A DNA stretch of 64,000 bases, taken from assembly GCF_000348985.1 (NCBI RefSeq), contig NC_035927.1, forward strand, positions 124,001 to 188,000, read 5' to 3'. Both the position numbers and the translations under genes were made by a program. The notes under the pieces are model-generated. The model had not been told where the DNA came from and searched no databases. It saw only the letters and a program-made list of their open reading frames with translations. The stretch is from Huiozyma naganishii CBS 8797. Lineage: Eukaryota > Ascomycota > Saccharomycetes > Saccharomycetales > Saccharomycetaceae. Shown here in pieces: positions 18,086-28,365 of the stretch. Each line of letters begins with the position of its first letter. Positions within the stretch are counted from its first letter, which is position 1.

Positions 18086-21037
18086 ATGAGCTCTACCCTT
18101 CAGAATAAGACCTCGTGGTCCAAAAACGGAATCATTGCCTATGGTGACTTTGAATCCCCGGAAAGTAACCTCTGTATAACTTTTCTGGAGACAATCAATG
18201 GTGTCAATTGGAGGCTGCATCCACCGCAGCGATATGTCATATACCCTCAACTGCACGAGACGAGTGCGGTACCAGAAACCGCGACCGCCTCATCACCAAG
18301 TACGCTGGGCGCTGGAACGTCAACTGTTAGTAATGCAAGCTCAAAATCTTCAGCTTCCTTTTTCTACAACATTTCTTCGGTACACTGGAATAACTGGTTC
18401 AGTCTCCCGGGTGACATGCTTGCCGTCTGTGATGAACTTGGGAATATGACAATGCTAATTTCTGGGCAAGGACCTGAAGGCATCTCAACGTACGATAAGT
18501 TGACGATGCTTTTCCAAGACAACATATACAAAATACACAACCACGTCATGCCATTGAGTCCAATCACCAAAATAAACAAGAACCTTGAGAGGAAGAAGAC
18601 CAAGAAACAATATCACACCACGATCTTAGATTTTCATTGGATTAGTTCGTCGAAGAATATTATTGTTTCCCAATTCTGTGCGTTAGACACAACTATCAAC
18701 ACATATAGGAACAAAGCGCAGCAAATCCCCCCATTTGGTGTGTTCCATCCACCTTTCATGAAATACGCTTGCGTTGCTGTCCGTAGAAATGGACAAATTG
18801 ATTTTTGGTATCAGTTCTCAAACTCAAAGGATCATAAAAAGATTACATTGCAGCTGGCGATGTCTCACACCCAAAGGTTCAAGGAACTGGATTGGTTACG
18901 CTTTGCCAATATTACACCGATGGACAAAGGCCATTGTATGTTGGTTACTACTTATTCTCAATTGACACACACTCTTTCTTTTTACAAATTAAACGTTTCC
19001 TGGAATGCTAACGCGGCAAAATCTGCAGTGCTGAGTGATCCGACACTTAAAATCCAGCATATTCTAACGACTTCTATTAATAATGTAGATGAAAGAGGAA
19101 ACGTCTTGGAGCTAACAAATCTACATGTAGTGTCTAAATCTTCTTCATCAGAGAAAGATCACCATCCTGAAGTAATTTTAGTGTATCATGTTGTCGGCAC
19201 AGGTGAGTCACTTATGAAACGAATCCGATTAATGCATACTTACTTGGCCCCAGATTATCTCTCGATTTTGAAACCAGACTATTGGGAACAGCAACAGAAA
19301 CAAGTGAACGGGAGGGGCAATGATCAGAGCGTAAACCCCAAAGCACCACTGAAAACCAACCGGTATAACATAAGATACTACTCCGATATGATACTTAATG
19401 GGAAAATAAGTTTTTTGTCTTCAGAAGTATTAGATGGTTTTGTGACACTATATTTTGAAAATGGAGATATACAAGTTTTCAATTCGAGTGATTGGGAATT
19501 GGAAACCAAAAGACTTGTTAATCAAGTAAAGGAAGGTAAATTCACTAATATAATCACATCTGTGATAAGTACAGGATTGAATTTCCCAAAACTACCATCT
19601 TTGATTGCCGTCGAATGGATAAATGTATCACCAACGATGTCTGGTGTGATCTTAAAAAAACACGGCGTCGCGACACCGGAATTTCATAGTATCAGTAGAG
19701 ACGATGTTTCGGATCCACAGAACGACGTGGTGGATGCAACCGCATTTGCATTTGCATTTGTAGGGAGCATCCACAGACAACTTTCCACCGAGGACCTTTC
19801 GGTTGCCTTCAAGACCCATATATTGAAGCTAGCCACAAATGACGAGAAGCGGGCTGCAGGTTTTATTATGGCTCTTATGAAGAGCATTTATCCGTTTTTC
19901 AACGTTTCGTTAGGTGCTCCGAGAGAATTGATGGAGAAGATGGTTTCTTCGAGACCGATTCAAAAGATAATGTTGCTCCAGATGGAATTAGGAAATGGCC
20001 TTAAGGAGGAGCAGGATATTGCAGAGATGGCAAGGATTGTTCTCTTTTTGAAAAATGTGCTCTTTTCATTCAACGGAGTAGCGAGGAATATTCAATTTGC
20101 CATTGAGCAAATGAATAACGGCAACGGTGCAGGGCAGATGAACTCTGGGAAGTTATTTCAAACAGCTTTTTCGAAGCAGGACCTGATTCACTCTCTCATA
20201 CCAATTGCTAAATGGTTTGTTAAGTTTGTTGCCTACCTGATGCAAGAGGTATTGCTTCTGATAAACTCTAGCAGTTACAAATCCAGTTCTCTTGTGTTTG
20301 GTGTCTTTGGTTCAAAAATGTGCAGGCAGCTAATCCTTTCCATTTTGACAGAAATTAAGAAAGTTGTCCACGTAATTAGTAAATTCCCAGAAACTGTCTA
20401 TCCAATTTTGAACGAATCCTCGAACTATCTGAAGGTAGTGTTGAAAGAGTCACCAGTGGACTTTGAGAAATTCGAGACATTTTTGATCAATGTCAATAAC
20501 AAGCTGACCGCCGTTGGAGAGGACCAAACCCCAGAATACAAGGAGAATATTATAAACCGAGAACATTCGCTACTGGTGAAGGCAGAGATACCAGAAAAAT
20601 TCGCAAACATAAGCGCATTCCTCGTGGCTTACTCCAAGAACACTCTGCTCTCGAACTCGAACGCAGCAAGCATCTATTTCACGGATACATCAGGGCTACG
20701 TATCTCCCAGAATGAATTTTTCGTGCCAGAGGTAAACCGCCTGCTACAGCCCATTGAGGAAGGTCTTGTACTGAACTCTGAGCAACTTTCAGATAAGTTC
20801 AAGAACTCACTAGCCTTCAGCCAGCCAATTTACGACGGCATTACGTACGACAAGTTCAGCGAAATGGAATTGAATGACGGGAAGATGAAGCGTTGCAGCA
20901 GATGCGGATGTCTCACCCGCGCAGGCTACCCAATTTCACACGACAAGACGATAATACCAACCAGCTACCAAACAAAGAGATGGCCCGCCATGTACACCCG
21001 GTTCTGTATCTGCTCTGGGCTACTCTACGAGGTATAG
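18086..21037 (+). CDS. SIN4: Mediator tail subunit Sin4/Med16
   Basis: Sin4 (Med16) belongs to the Mediator tail module with Med2, Med3, Med5 and Med15. It relays activator and repressor signals to RNA polymerase II. The product is 983 residues from the first ATG at 18086; S. cerevisiae Sin4 is about 974. The N-terminal half has the beta-propeller-like start (SWSKNGIIAYGD, then VNWRLHPPQRYVIYP) and an alpha-helical C-terminal half follows. The last 50 residues hold four conserved-looking cysteines (C937, C940, C974, C976) in CSRCG and CICSG pairs, suggestive of a small zinc-binding end. It lies between YTP1 and the globin-like gene, as in S. cerevisiae. Confidence 0.94.
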   Translation: MSSTLQNKTSWSKNGIIAYGDFESPESNLCITFLETINGVNWRLHPPQRYVIYPQLHETSAVPETATASSPSTLGAGTSTVSNASSKSSASFFYNISSVHWNNWFSLPGDMLAVCDELGNMTMLISGQGPEGISTYDKLTMLFQDNIYKIHNHVMPLSPITKINKNLERKKTKKQYHTTILDFHWISSSKNIIVSQFCALDTTINTYRNKAQQIPPFGVFHPPFMKYACVAVRRNGQIDFWYQFSNSKDHKKITLQLAMSHTQRFKELDWLRFANITPMDKGHCMLVTTYSQLTHTLSFYKLNVSWNANAAKSAVLSDPTLKIQHILTTSINNVDERGNVLELTNLHVVSKSSSSEKDHHPEVILVYHVVGTGESLMKRIRLMHTYLAPDYLSILKPDYWEQQQKQVNGRGNDQSVNPKAPLKTNRYNIRYYSDMILNGKISFLSSEVLDGFVTLYFENGDIQVFNSSDWELETKRLVNQVKEGKFTNIITSVISTGLNFPKLPSLIAVEWINVSPTMSGVILKKHGVATPEFHSISRDDVSDPQNDVVDATAFAFAFVGSIHRQLSTEDLSVAFKTHILKLATNDEKRAAGFIMALMKSIYPFFNVSLGAPRELMEKMVSSRPIQKIMLLQMELGNGLKEEQDIAEMARIVLFLKNVLFSFNGVARNIQFAIEQMNNGNGAGQMNSGKLFQTAFSKQDLIHSLIPIAKWFVKFVAYLMQEVLLLINSSSYKSSSLVFGVFGSKMCRQLILSILTEIKKVVHVISKFPETVYPILNESSNYLKVVLKESPVDFEKFETFLINVNNKLTAVGEDQTPEYKENIINREHSLLVKAEIPEKFANISAFLVAYSKNTLLSNSNAASIYFTDTSGLRISQNEFFVPEVNRLLQPIEEGLVLNSEQLSDKFKNSLAFSQPIYDGITYDKFSEMELNDGKMKRCSRCGCLTRAGYPISHDKTIIPTSYQTKRWPAMYTRFCICSGLLYEV

Positions 21038-21605
21038 GGACCCCAATATGGTGCCAAACTCGAAAAAAAAGGGGGAGGATAGAGCCGTGCAGAAAGGCAG
21101 GCATACCGTCGTACACTTCATCAAGCGATGCAAATGACGGCCTCGTGTAACAATAGACCTCCTATGTTTCTCTGCCCTTCCTACCGCAGCTCGAACCGTC
21201 CTCGAGCGGCGTTTCTGAGTATGTGACGAAGCCAAGAAATTTCCTAAAGCGGAAAATGCCAGATATACCAGCTCCACAACTTTTGTAGGGCTCTTTCTCT
21301 GAGTTTTTCCGAAAAAAGACAGAAAAAAAAGAAAAAAAAAGAAACATTTCCGTGGAAGAAGACGATCCAAACGTCTTTCCTACCGTCAGCACGATATATA
21401 TATATGTAGGTACGGTAGCTGAACCCTGGGAGAGCACATTCTACGAACAGTAAGAACACTATACGTAATTGTAACCGACTAAACCATATTTTTCTTAGTT
21501 TGCGGGTGCCCATTTTATTTCTTTTACCAACTGGAATATAAGCATATTCCATTTATTTATTGTTATCTAGTTGAAGAAGGAAGCAACAAGCAACAGGCAA
21601 TAGTA
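21038..21605. other. SIN4-YNL234W intergenic region
   Basis: About 570 bases include an A-rich tract at about 21312-21343 and a short TATATATATATG run near 21396. No RNA gene or relic was recognised. Confidence 0.5.
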
Positions 21606-22862
21606 ATGACCGCAGACGCTGCACGTAGCTTTCTAGATGTCCCCGAAAAAAAAGTATCAGTTCTTGAGAAACTGAAGCAGACCAATTATTCTATGCATGA
21701 TTACGAAACAAATGATACCACGGACAGCGCGGACTCGGACACTAAAATACCGTGCACTGGCGTAGAAATATCCAAGGAGCCTGAGACTGCTATGTTGGGA
21801 AGTATAAGCCAGCTGGAACTGGAATTATCTCCCGATGAAAGACAGCTGGTCAAGGAATCGTGGTCCATGATACTAAATGACGACCTGTTGACGGAAAATC
21901 TGTCGCATTTCTATAAGAAGTTGAAGAGGAATACCAAATTCGGGGTAAGCTCGAGCACCCCCATGAACGCTCGATTTGCAAAAACGGATTGCGATTCGAA
22001 GGAGACAAAGTCTGAGTTTAAAATCAAGATGGATGTCAAAAAGGACTCGGAAGTGGAAAGATGCGTTTTCTGCACTCAGTTCTACGAAAATTTAATCACC
22101 TTCGATAAAAATATTGAGCTAATTTTCCCCTCGATAAGGCACCAGGCGGTGTCGTTTTCAAGATTGGTAAACAGGGCCGTCAACAGTATAGATCACATTC
22201 ATGACTTGGACGAAGAGCTGAGTGGTATTGGGAAAAGACACGCCCGCATACTCGGGATCAGCACAGAAAACTTCAAAGTCATGGGCTCCGCATTCTTGTA
22301 TACTCTACAGGAGAGGTTCGGTACAATGTTCACTTTGGAGTTGGAGCGTTGTTGGGCTACTTTCTACTTTTACTTGGCCAACAGTCTGTTGATTTTCGGT
22401 TCGGATCCTGTCCTGCTCACTAAAGGTATGCTTAAAGAGGGTGGGGCCAAACAACTCAGCAAACCCGTTCCATACAATATACGGTCTGCGCAATGCACTG
22501 TCAGCAACATGTCAGATACCTCGGATGACGATGATTCCGAATCTATAATGTTGCCTGTGCCCATCCTCGTGACTGATATGGAGAGCACACCATCGTCTAT
22601 CCATACAAGGGACGATGGCAAGACGAGGAAAACCAAGTCTACATATTCCCATAAAACCGACAAGTCCAGAAGCTCGAGAAACACACTAGCAGAGAACTCA
22701 CACAAGAAAGCGGCCTGTGCTGTTGAACGAGAGCAAAGGCATCATTATCCATTAAGAGAAACTCATAGCAAGACTTCGGATTACACTAACGACATGGAGA
22801 CAGTCAACTCCCGACAACGTCTTGCCGCGAAACTCAACAAGAAGGACTGCACAATCATGTAA
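21606..22862 (+). CDS. YNL234W: Globin-like heme protein with C-terminal CaaX box
   Basis: This is an orthologue of S. cerevisiae YNL234W, a globin-fold heme-binding protein linked to stress and starvation responses. The 418 residues start with an acidic region. The globin core begins near residue 77 (LSPDERQLVKESW) and is interrupted by a polar insert of about 50 residues. It resumes at RCVFCTQFYENLITF and continues to LERCWATFYFYLANSLLIFG. H212 in GIGKRHARILGIS is the likely proximal heme ligand. A long polar tail ends in CTIM, which fits a CaaX prenylation signal; a terminal Met favours farnesylation. If so, this would be a membrane-tethered globin. I do not know whether the S. cerevisiae protein shares this end. 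Confidence 0.92.
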   Translation: MTADAARSFLDVPEKKVSVLEKLKQTNYSMHDYETNDTTDSADSDTKIPCTGVEISKEPETAMLGSISQLELELSPDERQLVKESWSMILNDDLLTENLSHFYKKLKRNTKFGVSSSTPMNARFAKTDCDSKETKSEFKIKMDVKKDSEVERCVFCTQFYENLITFDKNIELIFPSIRHQAVSFSRLVNRAVNSIDHIHDLDEELSGIGKRHARILGISTENFKVMGSAFLYTLQERFGTMFTLELERCWATFYFYLANSLLIFGSDPVLLTKGMLKEGGAKQLSKPVPYNIRSAQCTVSNMSDTSDDDDSESIMLPVPILVTDMESTPSSIHTRDDGKTRKTKSTYSHKTDKSRSSRNTLAENSHKKAACAVEREQRHHYPLRETHSKTSDYTNDMETVNSRQRLAAKLNKKDCTIM

Positions 22863-22936
22863 TCGTATTGGAATACGCAGATATGTATATATAGATGGAT
22901 AGAACTATACCGCATCTCACATAAGCCAGCAAAGGT

Positions 22937-22942
22937 ACGCGT
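22937..22942 (+). promoter_or_regulatory. MCB-like ACGCGT box upstream of BNI4
   Basis: ACGCGT is the core of the Mbp1-Swi6 (MBF) binding box of G1/S genes. It lies about 255 bases upstream of BNI4 and 14 bases from the Mcm1-like palindrome. A single copy is weak evidence. Confidence 0.3.
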
Positions 22943-22955
22943 TCTGAGACGCGCC

Positions 22956-22975
22956 TTTTTCCCAATTGGGAAAAA
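22956..22975 (+). promoter_or_regulatory. Mcm1/ECB-like 20-bp palindrome upstream of BNI4
   Basis: A perfect 20-base palindrome has arms TTTTTCCCAA and TTGGGAAAAA. Its core differs at one position from the early-cell-cycle box TTTCCCNNTNAGGAAA, which is bound by Mcm1 with Yox1 and Yhp1. It lies about 220-240 bases upstream of BNI4, a G1 bud-neck protein. Confidence 0.5.
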
Positions 22976-23195
22976 ATGCCATTAAATCGCCAATTTGAAC
23001 TTGCAACGAAATTTCACAACTTTACAGTAAAAGTCCTTGGGCAACCAAAATTAGTTTATAACTGTCTGGCCAGCTCTAGTGTCGAAGTTTACTCGTCGCA
23101 TTTCCCTGTGAATTATTGAGCTTACACTTGGTATTCTGAATTTGTGCATACTAAATTGAGTGTGAAACTATTCGACTAAACCTGGGACGGCAAGT

Positions 23196-25967
23196 ATGAC
23201 AGAAAATGACATGATACCAGAAGGATACGGATCCTCCCAGCTGTTAAATTCATCGTTCTACTCTTCGAATTCGGGAAACGCGTTGGATCATTCACGGAAC
23301 TTTCGAAACTCGTTGGTGCTTGATGAATTCTCTGAACAAAATCTACATCGGTACTTGGAAGAGGAAGAGGGCGATATCACCTCGGGCACTACACATTCAC
23401 AAAGGTCCAACCAGAACGATAATTATGACTGGAGTTACAAACTTTCACCCCAAAAACGGATTGAACGTCCAACAGAGGTCAGAACGGTCAATATGACGGC
23501 TTCTCCTTCGTTGAGTGCATTGGTAGAATTGCTAAACGAAAAGTCCAAAACTGCAGAGCAAAGAATGAAGTCACAACTAATCACGGAAGTGCCGATCATT
23601 GAAGAGGATGAGAAGGAGGAGGAGGTGTTGAAAGAAAGAAATGAAGTAAACATGGATTTTGAGGAGAAGGAATCAGCCTCAAAACCTGTTTTCCAGAACA
23701 GTTCTCCTAATCTGATTGATATTGATGGTGAGGAAAATAACTTTGTTACAAACTTAAATCCATTCAGATCGTTTGAGGAACCTGATTTTATGACAACACC
23801 CAAAGTTCAGCAGAAACCCCAATTGAGTGAAAAGTTTGTCCCCACCGATTCTTTGATAACAGAAGAGGAGGAAGAATATGTAGGTGAAGAAAACCACGAA
23901 ACTGAAGGTTACAACGACAACATAGGTGGATCACCTGTGGATGCAGTTTCTATGAGCAACATCAATGTTCAAAGTGCGGAAGATAGTGATATTCAAGAGA
24001 AAATTCAAAATAAGCCAAATTTTCAGCCAGACTCTGTAAATGAAGATGCAGCGATGTTGCACGAAGAACACGTTTCAAAAACTCAAGAACCCTCCATTAA
24101 CATACCAAAGAAAACTTTTGCAACAAGGAAATATAAGAAACCTGTACGGAAACTAGATTCTGCATCTACTGATACAAAGGAAAAAAAGAGGTCTAGTTTC
24201 TTTTCGTTCTTCAAGAAAAAATCGGCCAAAGATCCTAAGACAGAATCAAGTCTGCTACCTCCAAAACGAAGTAAGGCGACACAATCTCGACCAAGGAGCT
24301 ATTCGCTCGGAACCAAGAGCCAACTAACCGCACTGCCAAACTCAAGGTCAATATCTGAAAATGTGCAAACTCAACCTTCGGCAAGAAACAACAAGTTTTC
24401 AAGCTCTCTGAGTCTGTTTGGGGACGTTCATGAAGAAGACGGCGAAATAGATCATGGTACCATCCAAAATTTACATGCCCCACAAGAACAGAACAAAAAG
24501 TCTGTTGGTCAAGATGCTGATACTAACGACACGGTATCCCCGCCAAAAAGGTTAGATCCTTTGGAATCCAATATTACTTTAGACAACTATAAGAGCAATC
24601 CAAGTGCTGCCCCAAATGAGGAAAGTATGCCCTTCAGTCCAATTGATAGCGGGAACATTGAGCAGTCTGCTTCAGGGGCAAAGGATAGGTTTACCACTTC
24701 GACAGACCTTGCACCTAACGATCTTTTACCGATGCCCCCTAAAATATCACCGGCGCTGAAAGACACGTCAAGTTACGATGAGAGACGCGACTCGGGTGAA
24801 GTTTACTTTCCTAAATCACTAAATGAAGATGAAATCGACTGTATTATACAACTAGAAAGAAACAGATCTCTGAAATCTGTCAATCAGAAAATATCGACTG
24901 ACACACTTTCTGTTAAAGCGCAAAGCGAGGGGATGACCGTTGAGGAAGCCTCCGATGTTGTTTTGGCAAACCCAGATCTCTCAAAGAGCCCCAGTAATAG
25001 TATTCTAAAGAATACAGGAAGGTTTGAAAACCTTGATCCCATGTCGAATGGATTATCAAGTCTGAAATCTTTCGACGGAAAAATGGATCAACTAAGCTTA
25101 GACACGGATAGATCTACTGAAGAAAAATTGACGAAATTGGCTGGCGAACGAGATATCACGCTGATAATCCAACCGAGTAACTCGTTTGAAGGGGACAGAG
25201 ACGCATATTCGACGAATCACCAAAATAAGAAAGTTAAGAATACAGGACAACATGATGGCATGGTATCAGATAGCAAGCCAATTGCTGAGGTCGATCCAGA
25301 GTTAATGACTGACATCATGGAGTTTGCTAATATCATCAATTTTGGGGATGAAATCAATTTCGATTTAGACATAAACGAGCCCTCCGATACTTTTGCATAT
25401 GATAAGGTAAGAACACTCGATAGTCCTGTTCTTAAACCACCTCAAATGTCACATGCGAGTAATCACGATATAAGACTGACCTTCCACTCACCAACAGAGG
25501 AGACGCCAGTTGAGAAAAAGGATACCGTAAATGAACAATTTATAAATGACGATTTTGAAAACGAAGAATTCAACGACGAGGACATATACGAGTCATTGAA
25601 AATCAAGAAACCACAGAAACCTGAAAGTCAGATATCTTCACCTCATATGGAAGAGTACATTTCCCATAGTTACCATGCCGGAACTTCGACGGACAGACCT
25701 ATCTCAATGTCGTTCAAGGGCCTTACCTCTTCAATGAACCACACTGAGAGCTCAGAAAATTTGAGCAACAATCAGCGGGTCAATTTCTCTTCCAAGATTA
25801 TACTTTACGATACCTATAGCGGGATAGATTACGATAGGAGGCCGGATATCAGCACATGTAACCAGCTAACTCCACAGCTTGCTCAGATGATCAAATCCGA
25901 ATTGAATGATTTGAAGGCATCGATGGAGGTCCATCAGGACTCTAGATGCTACACTCAATTCTTTTGA
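23196..25967 (+). CDS. BNI4: Bni4, bud-neck scaffold for chitin synthase III and PP1
   Basis: Bni4 targets the phosphatase Glc7 to the bud neck and links the Chs3-Chs4 chitin synthase to septins, so that a chitin ring forms in G1. The product is 923 residues, against about 890 in S. cerevisiae. Most of it is low-complexity, acidic and Ser-rich, with a basic patch around KKRSSFFSFFKKK. The C-terminal block is conserved: the PP1-docking RVxF motif is R861-V-N-F864, followed by SSKIILYDTYSGIDYDRRPD and a helix ending in SRCYTQFF. The start at 23196 is the first ATG of the frame. Confidence 0.94.
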   Translation: MTENDMIPEGYGSSQLLNSSFYSSNSGNALDHSRNFRNSLVLDEFSEQNLHRYLEEEEGDITSGTTHSQRSNQNDNYDWSYKLSPQKRIERPTEVRTVNMTASPSLSALVELLNEKSKTAEQRMKSQLITEVPIIEEDEKEEEVLKERNEVNMDFEEKESASKPVFQNSSPNLIDIDGEENNFVTNLNPFRSFEEPDFMTTPKVQQKPQLSEKFVPTDSLITEEEEEYVGEENHETEGYNDNIGGSPVDAVSMSNINVQSAEDSDIQEKIQNKPNFQPDSVNEDAAMLHEEHVSKTQEPSINIPKKTFATRKYKKPVRKLDSASTDTKEKKRSSFFSFFKKKSAKDPKTESSLLPPKRSKATQSRPRSYSLGTKSQLTALPNSRSISENVQTQPSARNNKFSSSLSLFGDVHEEDGEIDHGTIQNLHAPQEQNKKSVGQDADTNDTVSPPKRLDPLESNITLDNYKSNPSAAPNEESMPFSPIDSGNIEQSASGAKDRFTTSTDLAPNDLLPMPPKISPALKDTSSYDERRDSGEVYFPKSLNEDEIDCIIQLERNRSLKSVNQKISTDTLSVKAQSEGMTVEEASDVVLANPDLSKSPSNSILKNTGRFENLDPMSNGLSSLKSFDGKMDQLSLDTDRSTEEKLTKLAGERDITLIIQPSNSFEGDRDAYSTNHQNKKVKNTGQHDGMVSDSKPIAEVDPELMTDIMEFANIINFGDEINFDLDINEPSDTFAYDKVRTLDSPVLKPPQMSHASNHDIRLTFHSPTEETPVEKKDTVNEQFINDDFENEEFNDEDIYESLKIKKPQKPESQISSPHMEEYISHSYHAGTSTDRPISMSFKGLTSSMNHTESSENLSNNQRVNFSSKIILYDTYSGIDYDRRPDISTCNQLTPQLAQMIKSELNDLKASMEVHQDSRCYTQFF

Positions 25968-26126
25968 TCTTTACGCAACTTTGTCTATAGAATATGTGAC
26001 ACTTTAAAATTCTTGAAACTTTTTCTATTCTTTGATAAAAAAATTTTATATGGCACAAGAAGATTCAAAGCTCATCACTTTGAAACATTCATAGACAGCG
26101 CCGCATTCACACTGAATCAGGCCGCA

Positions 26127-26873
26127 ATGTCACTGGAGCTTCCTCAACGAACAATTCCTGGTCAACCAATATGTCCTGTATATACACCTACTGAACCGAA
26201 AATAACGAAATACACTGCTGGTCCTGGAACCAAGCTAATTCATGAGGACTCCTGTAACTTGGACGTCATTGTAAGCACGCGAGTGGGGGATGTTACAGTA
26301 ACTGAACTTCCTGGACAGGACAATGAGGACATGCGTCTTGTCGAGATACGTGTGGGTAATACGAATAAAGGCGATGGGATCGAGCTTTTACCGAAGGAAG
26401 GTGATATTGTTTTATGTCGAGTAATACGGTTATCCCTACAAAGAGCCAATGTTGAGATAATTGGGTTTCAAAATAAGACCATTCCCATTGATGGCGGTAC
26501 AGGCTCCAATGGGAACGCAATAGTCGGTGTCAATGGTGGTTCTGGTGGTGCAACATTTTCCATGTCCCAAAGTTCTTCCGATTTAGGTGAGACTTTTAGA
26601 GGTATTGTAAGATCTCAGGATGTGCGGGCAGTGGATAGGGACAAAGTGAAGATGATAGAGTGTTTTAAGCCAGGTGATATTATAAAGGCCCAGGTACTCT
26701 CCCTTGGTGATGGGAACAATTATTATTTGACAACCGCGAGAAATGATCTCGGAGTAGTGTTCGCCAGATCGGACAACGGTGCTGGCGGTTTGATGTACGC
26801 TACCGACTGGCAAACGATGGTCGCCCCGATCACGGGAGCGGTGGAGAAGCGGAAATGTGCTAAACCATTTTAA
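26127..26873 (+). CDS. CSL4: Exosome cap subunit Csl4
   Basis: Csl4 is one of the three S1/KH cap proteins of the RNA exosome and acts in nuclear and cytoplasmic 3'-5' RNA decay. The start at 26127 ([13 protein letters not shown]) gives 248 residues; the longer frame begins at a TTG and is ignored. An N-terminal domain ([10 protein letters not shown], then [12 protein letters not shown]) is followed by the S1 domain ([24 protein letters not shown]). The very conserved [18 protein letters not shown] and C-terminal EKRKCAKPF come last. It is about 40 residues shorter than S. cerevisiae Csl4, apparently because the acidic insert before the S1 domain is reduced. Confidence 0.96.
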   Translation: MSLELPQRTIPGQPICPVYTPTEPKITKYTAGPGTKLIHEDSCNLDVIVSTRVGDVTVTELPGQDNEDMRLVEIRVGNTNKGDGIELLPKEGDIVLCRVIRLSLQRANVEIIGFQNKTIPIDGGTGSNGNAIVGVNGGSGGATFSMSQSSSDLGETFRGIVRSQDVRAVDRDKVKMIECFKPGDIIKAQVLSLGDGNNYYLTTARNDLGVVFARSDNGAGGLMYATDWQTMVAPITGAVEKRKCAKPF

Positions 26874-27055
26874 TATTAAATGTGCATTGATATATGTGTA
26901 TTATTGTTTAAGCCAAGTGTAGTTTGCATGCGACGTAATTGTTACTATCGTGGAAGATTTCATTGACGAGAAACAAAATGTATACATATATGTACCTATA
27001 CATACATATCCTTAACTGTTTCAGTATCCTGTTCTATGTAATGTGTGTTCAGCCT

Positions 27056-28198
<1,143 letters not shown>

Positions 28199-28271
28199 CT
28201 ATCGGATCGAATCTACAACTAACGAACGAACGCCAAATTGAACCAGTCTCCCTCTCCCTCACAGTGCACCG

Positions 28272-28279
28272 TCCACGGG
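28272..28279 (-). promoter_or_regulatory. Pdr1/Pdr3-like element, 7 of 8 match
   Basis: The minus strand reads CCCGTGGA, one base off the PDRE TCCGTGGA, about 160 bases upstream of the PDR16 start. PDR16 is a classic Pdr1 target in S. cerevisiae. Confidence 0.4.
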
Positions 28280-28365
28280 TTTGTTTTATATCGCACACCA
28301 AATCGCCAAAATTTTTTCACTGCGTTGGTCATCGTATACTGGAATTACCGGATGCGGAACGCGCA

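Larger units (their letters stand above)
22863..23195. other. BNI4 promoter region
   Basis: This 333-base intergenic stretch holds an ACGCGT box (22937-22942) close to a perfect palindrome (22956-22975). Both resemble cell-cycle promoter elements and are listed separately. Confidence 0.55.
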
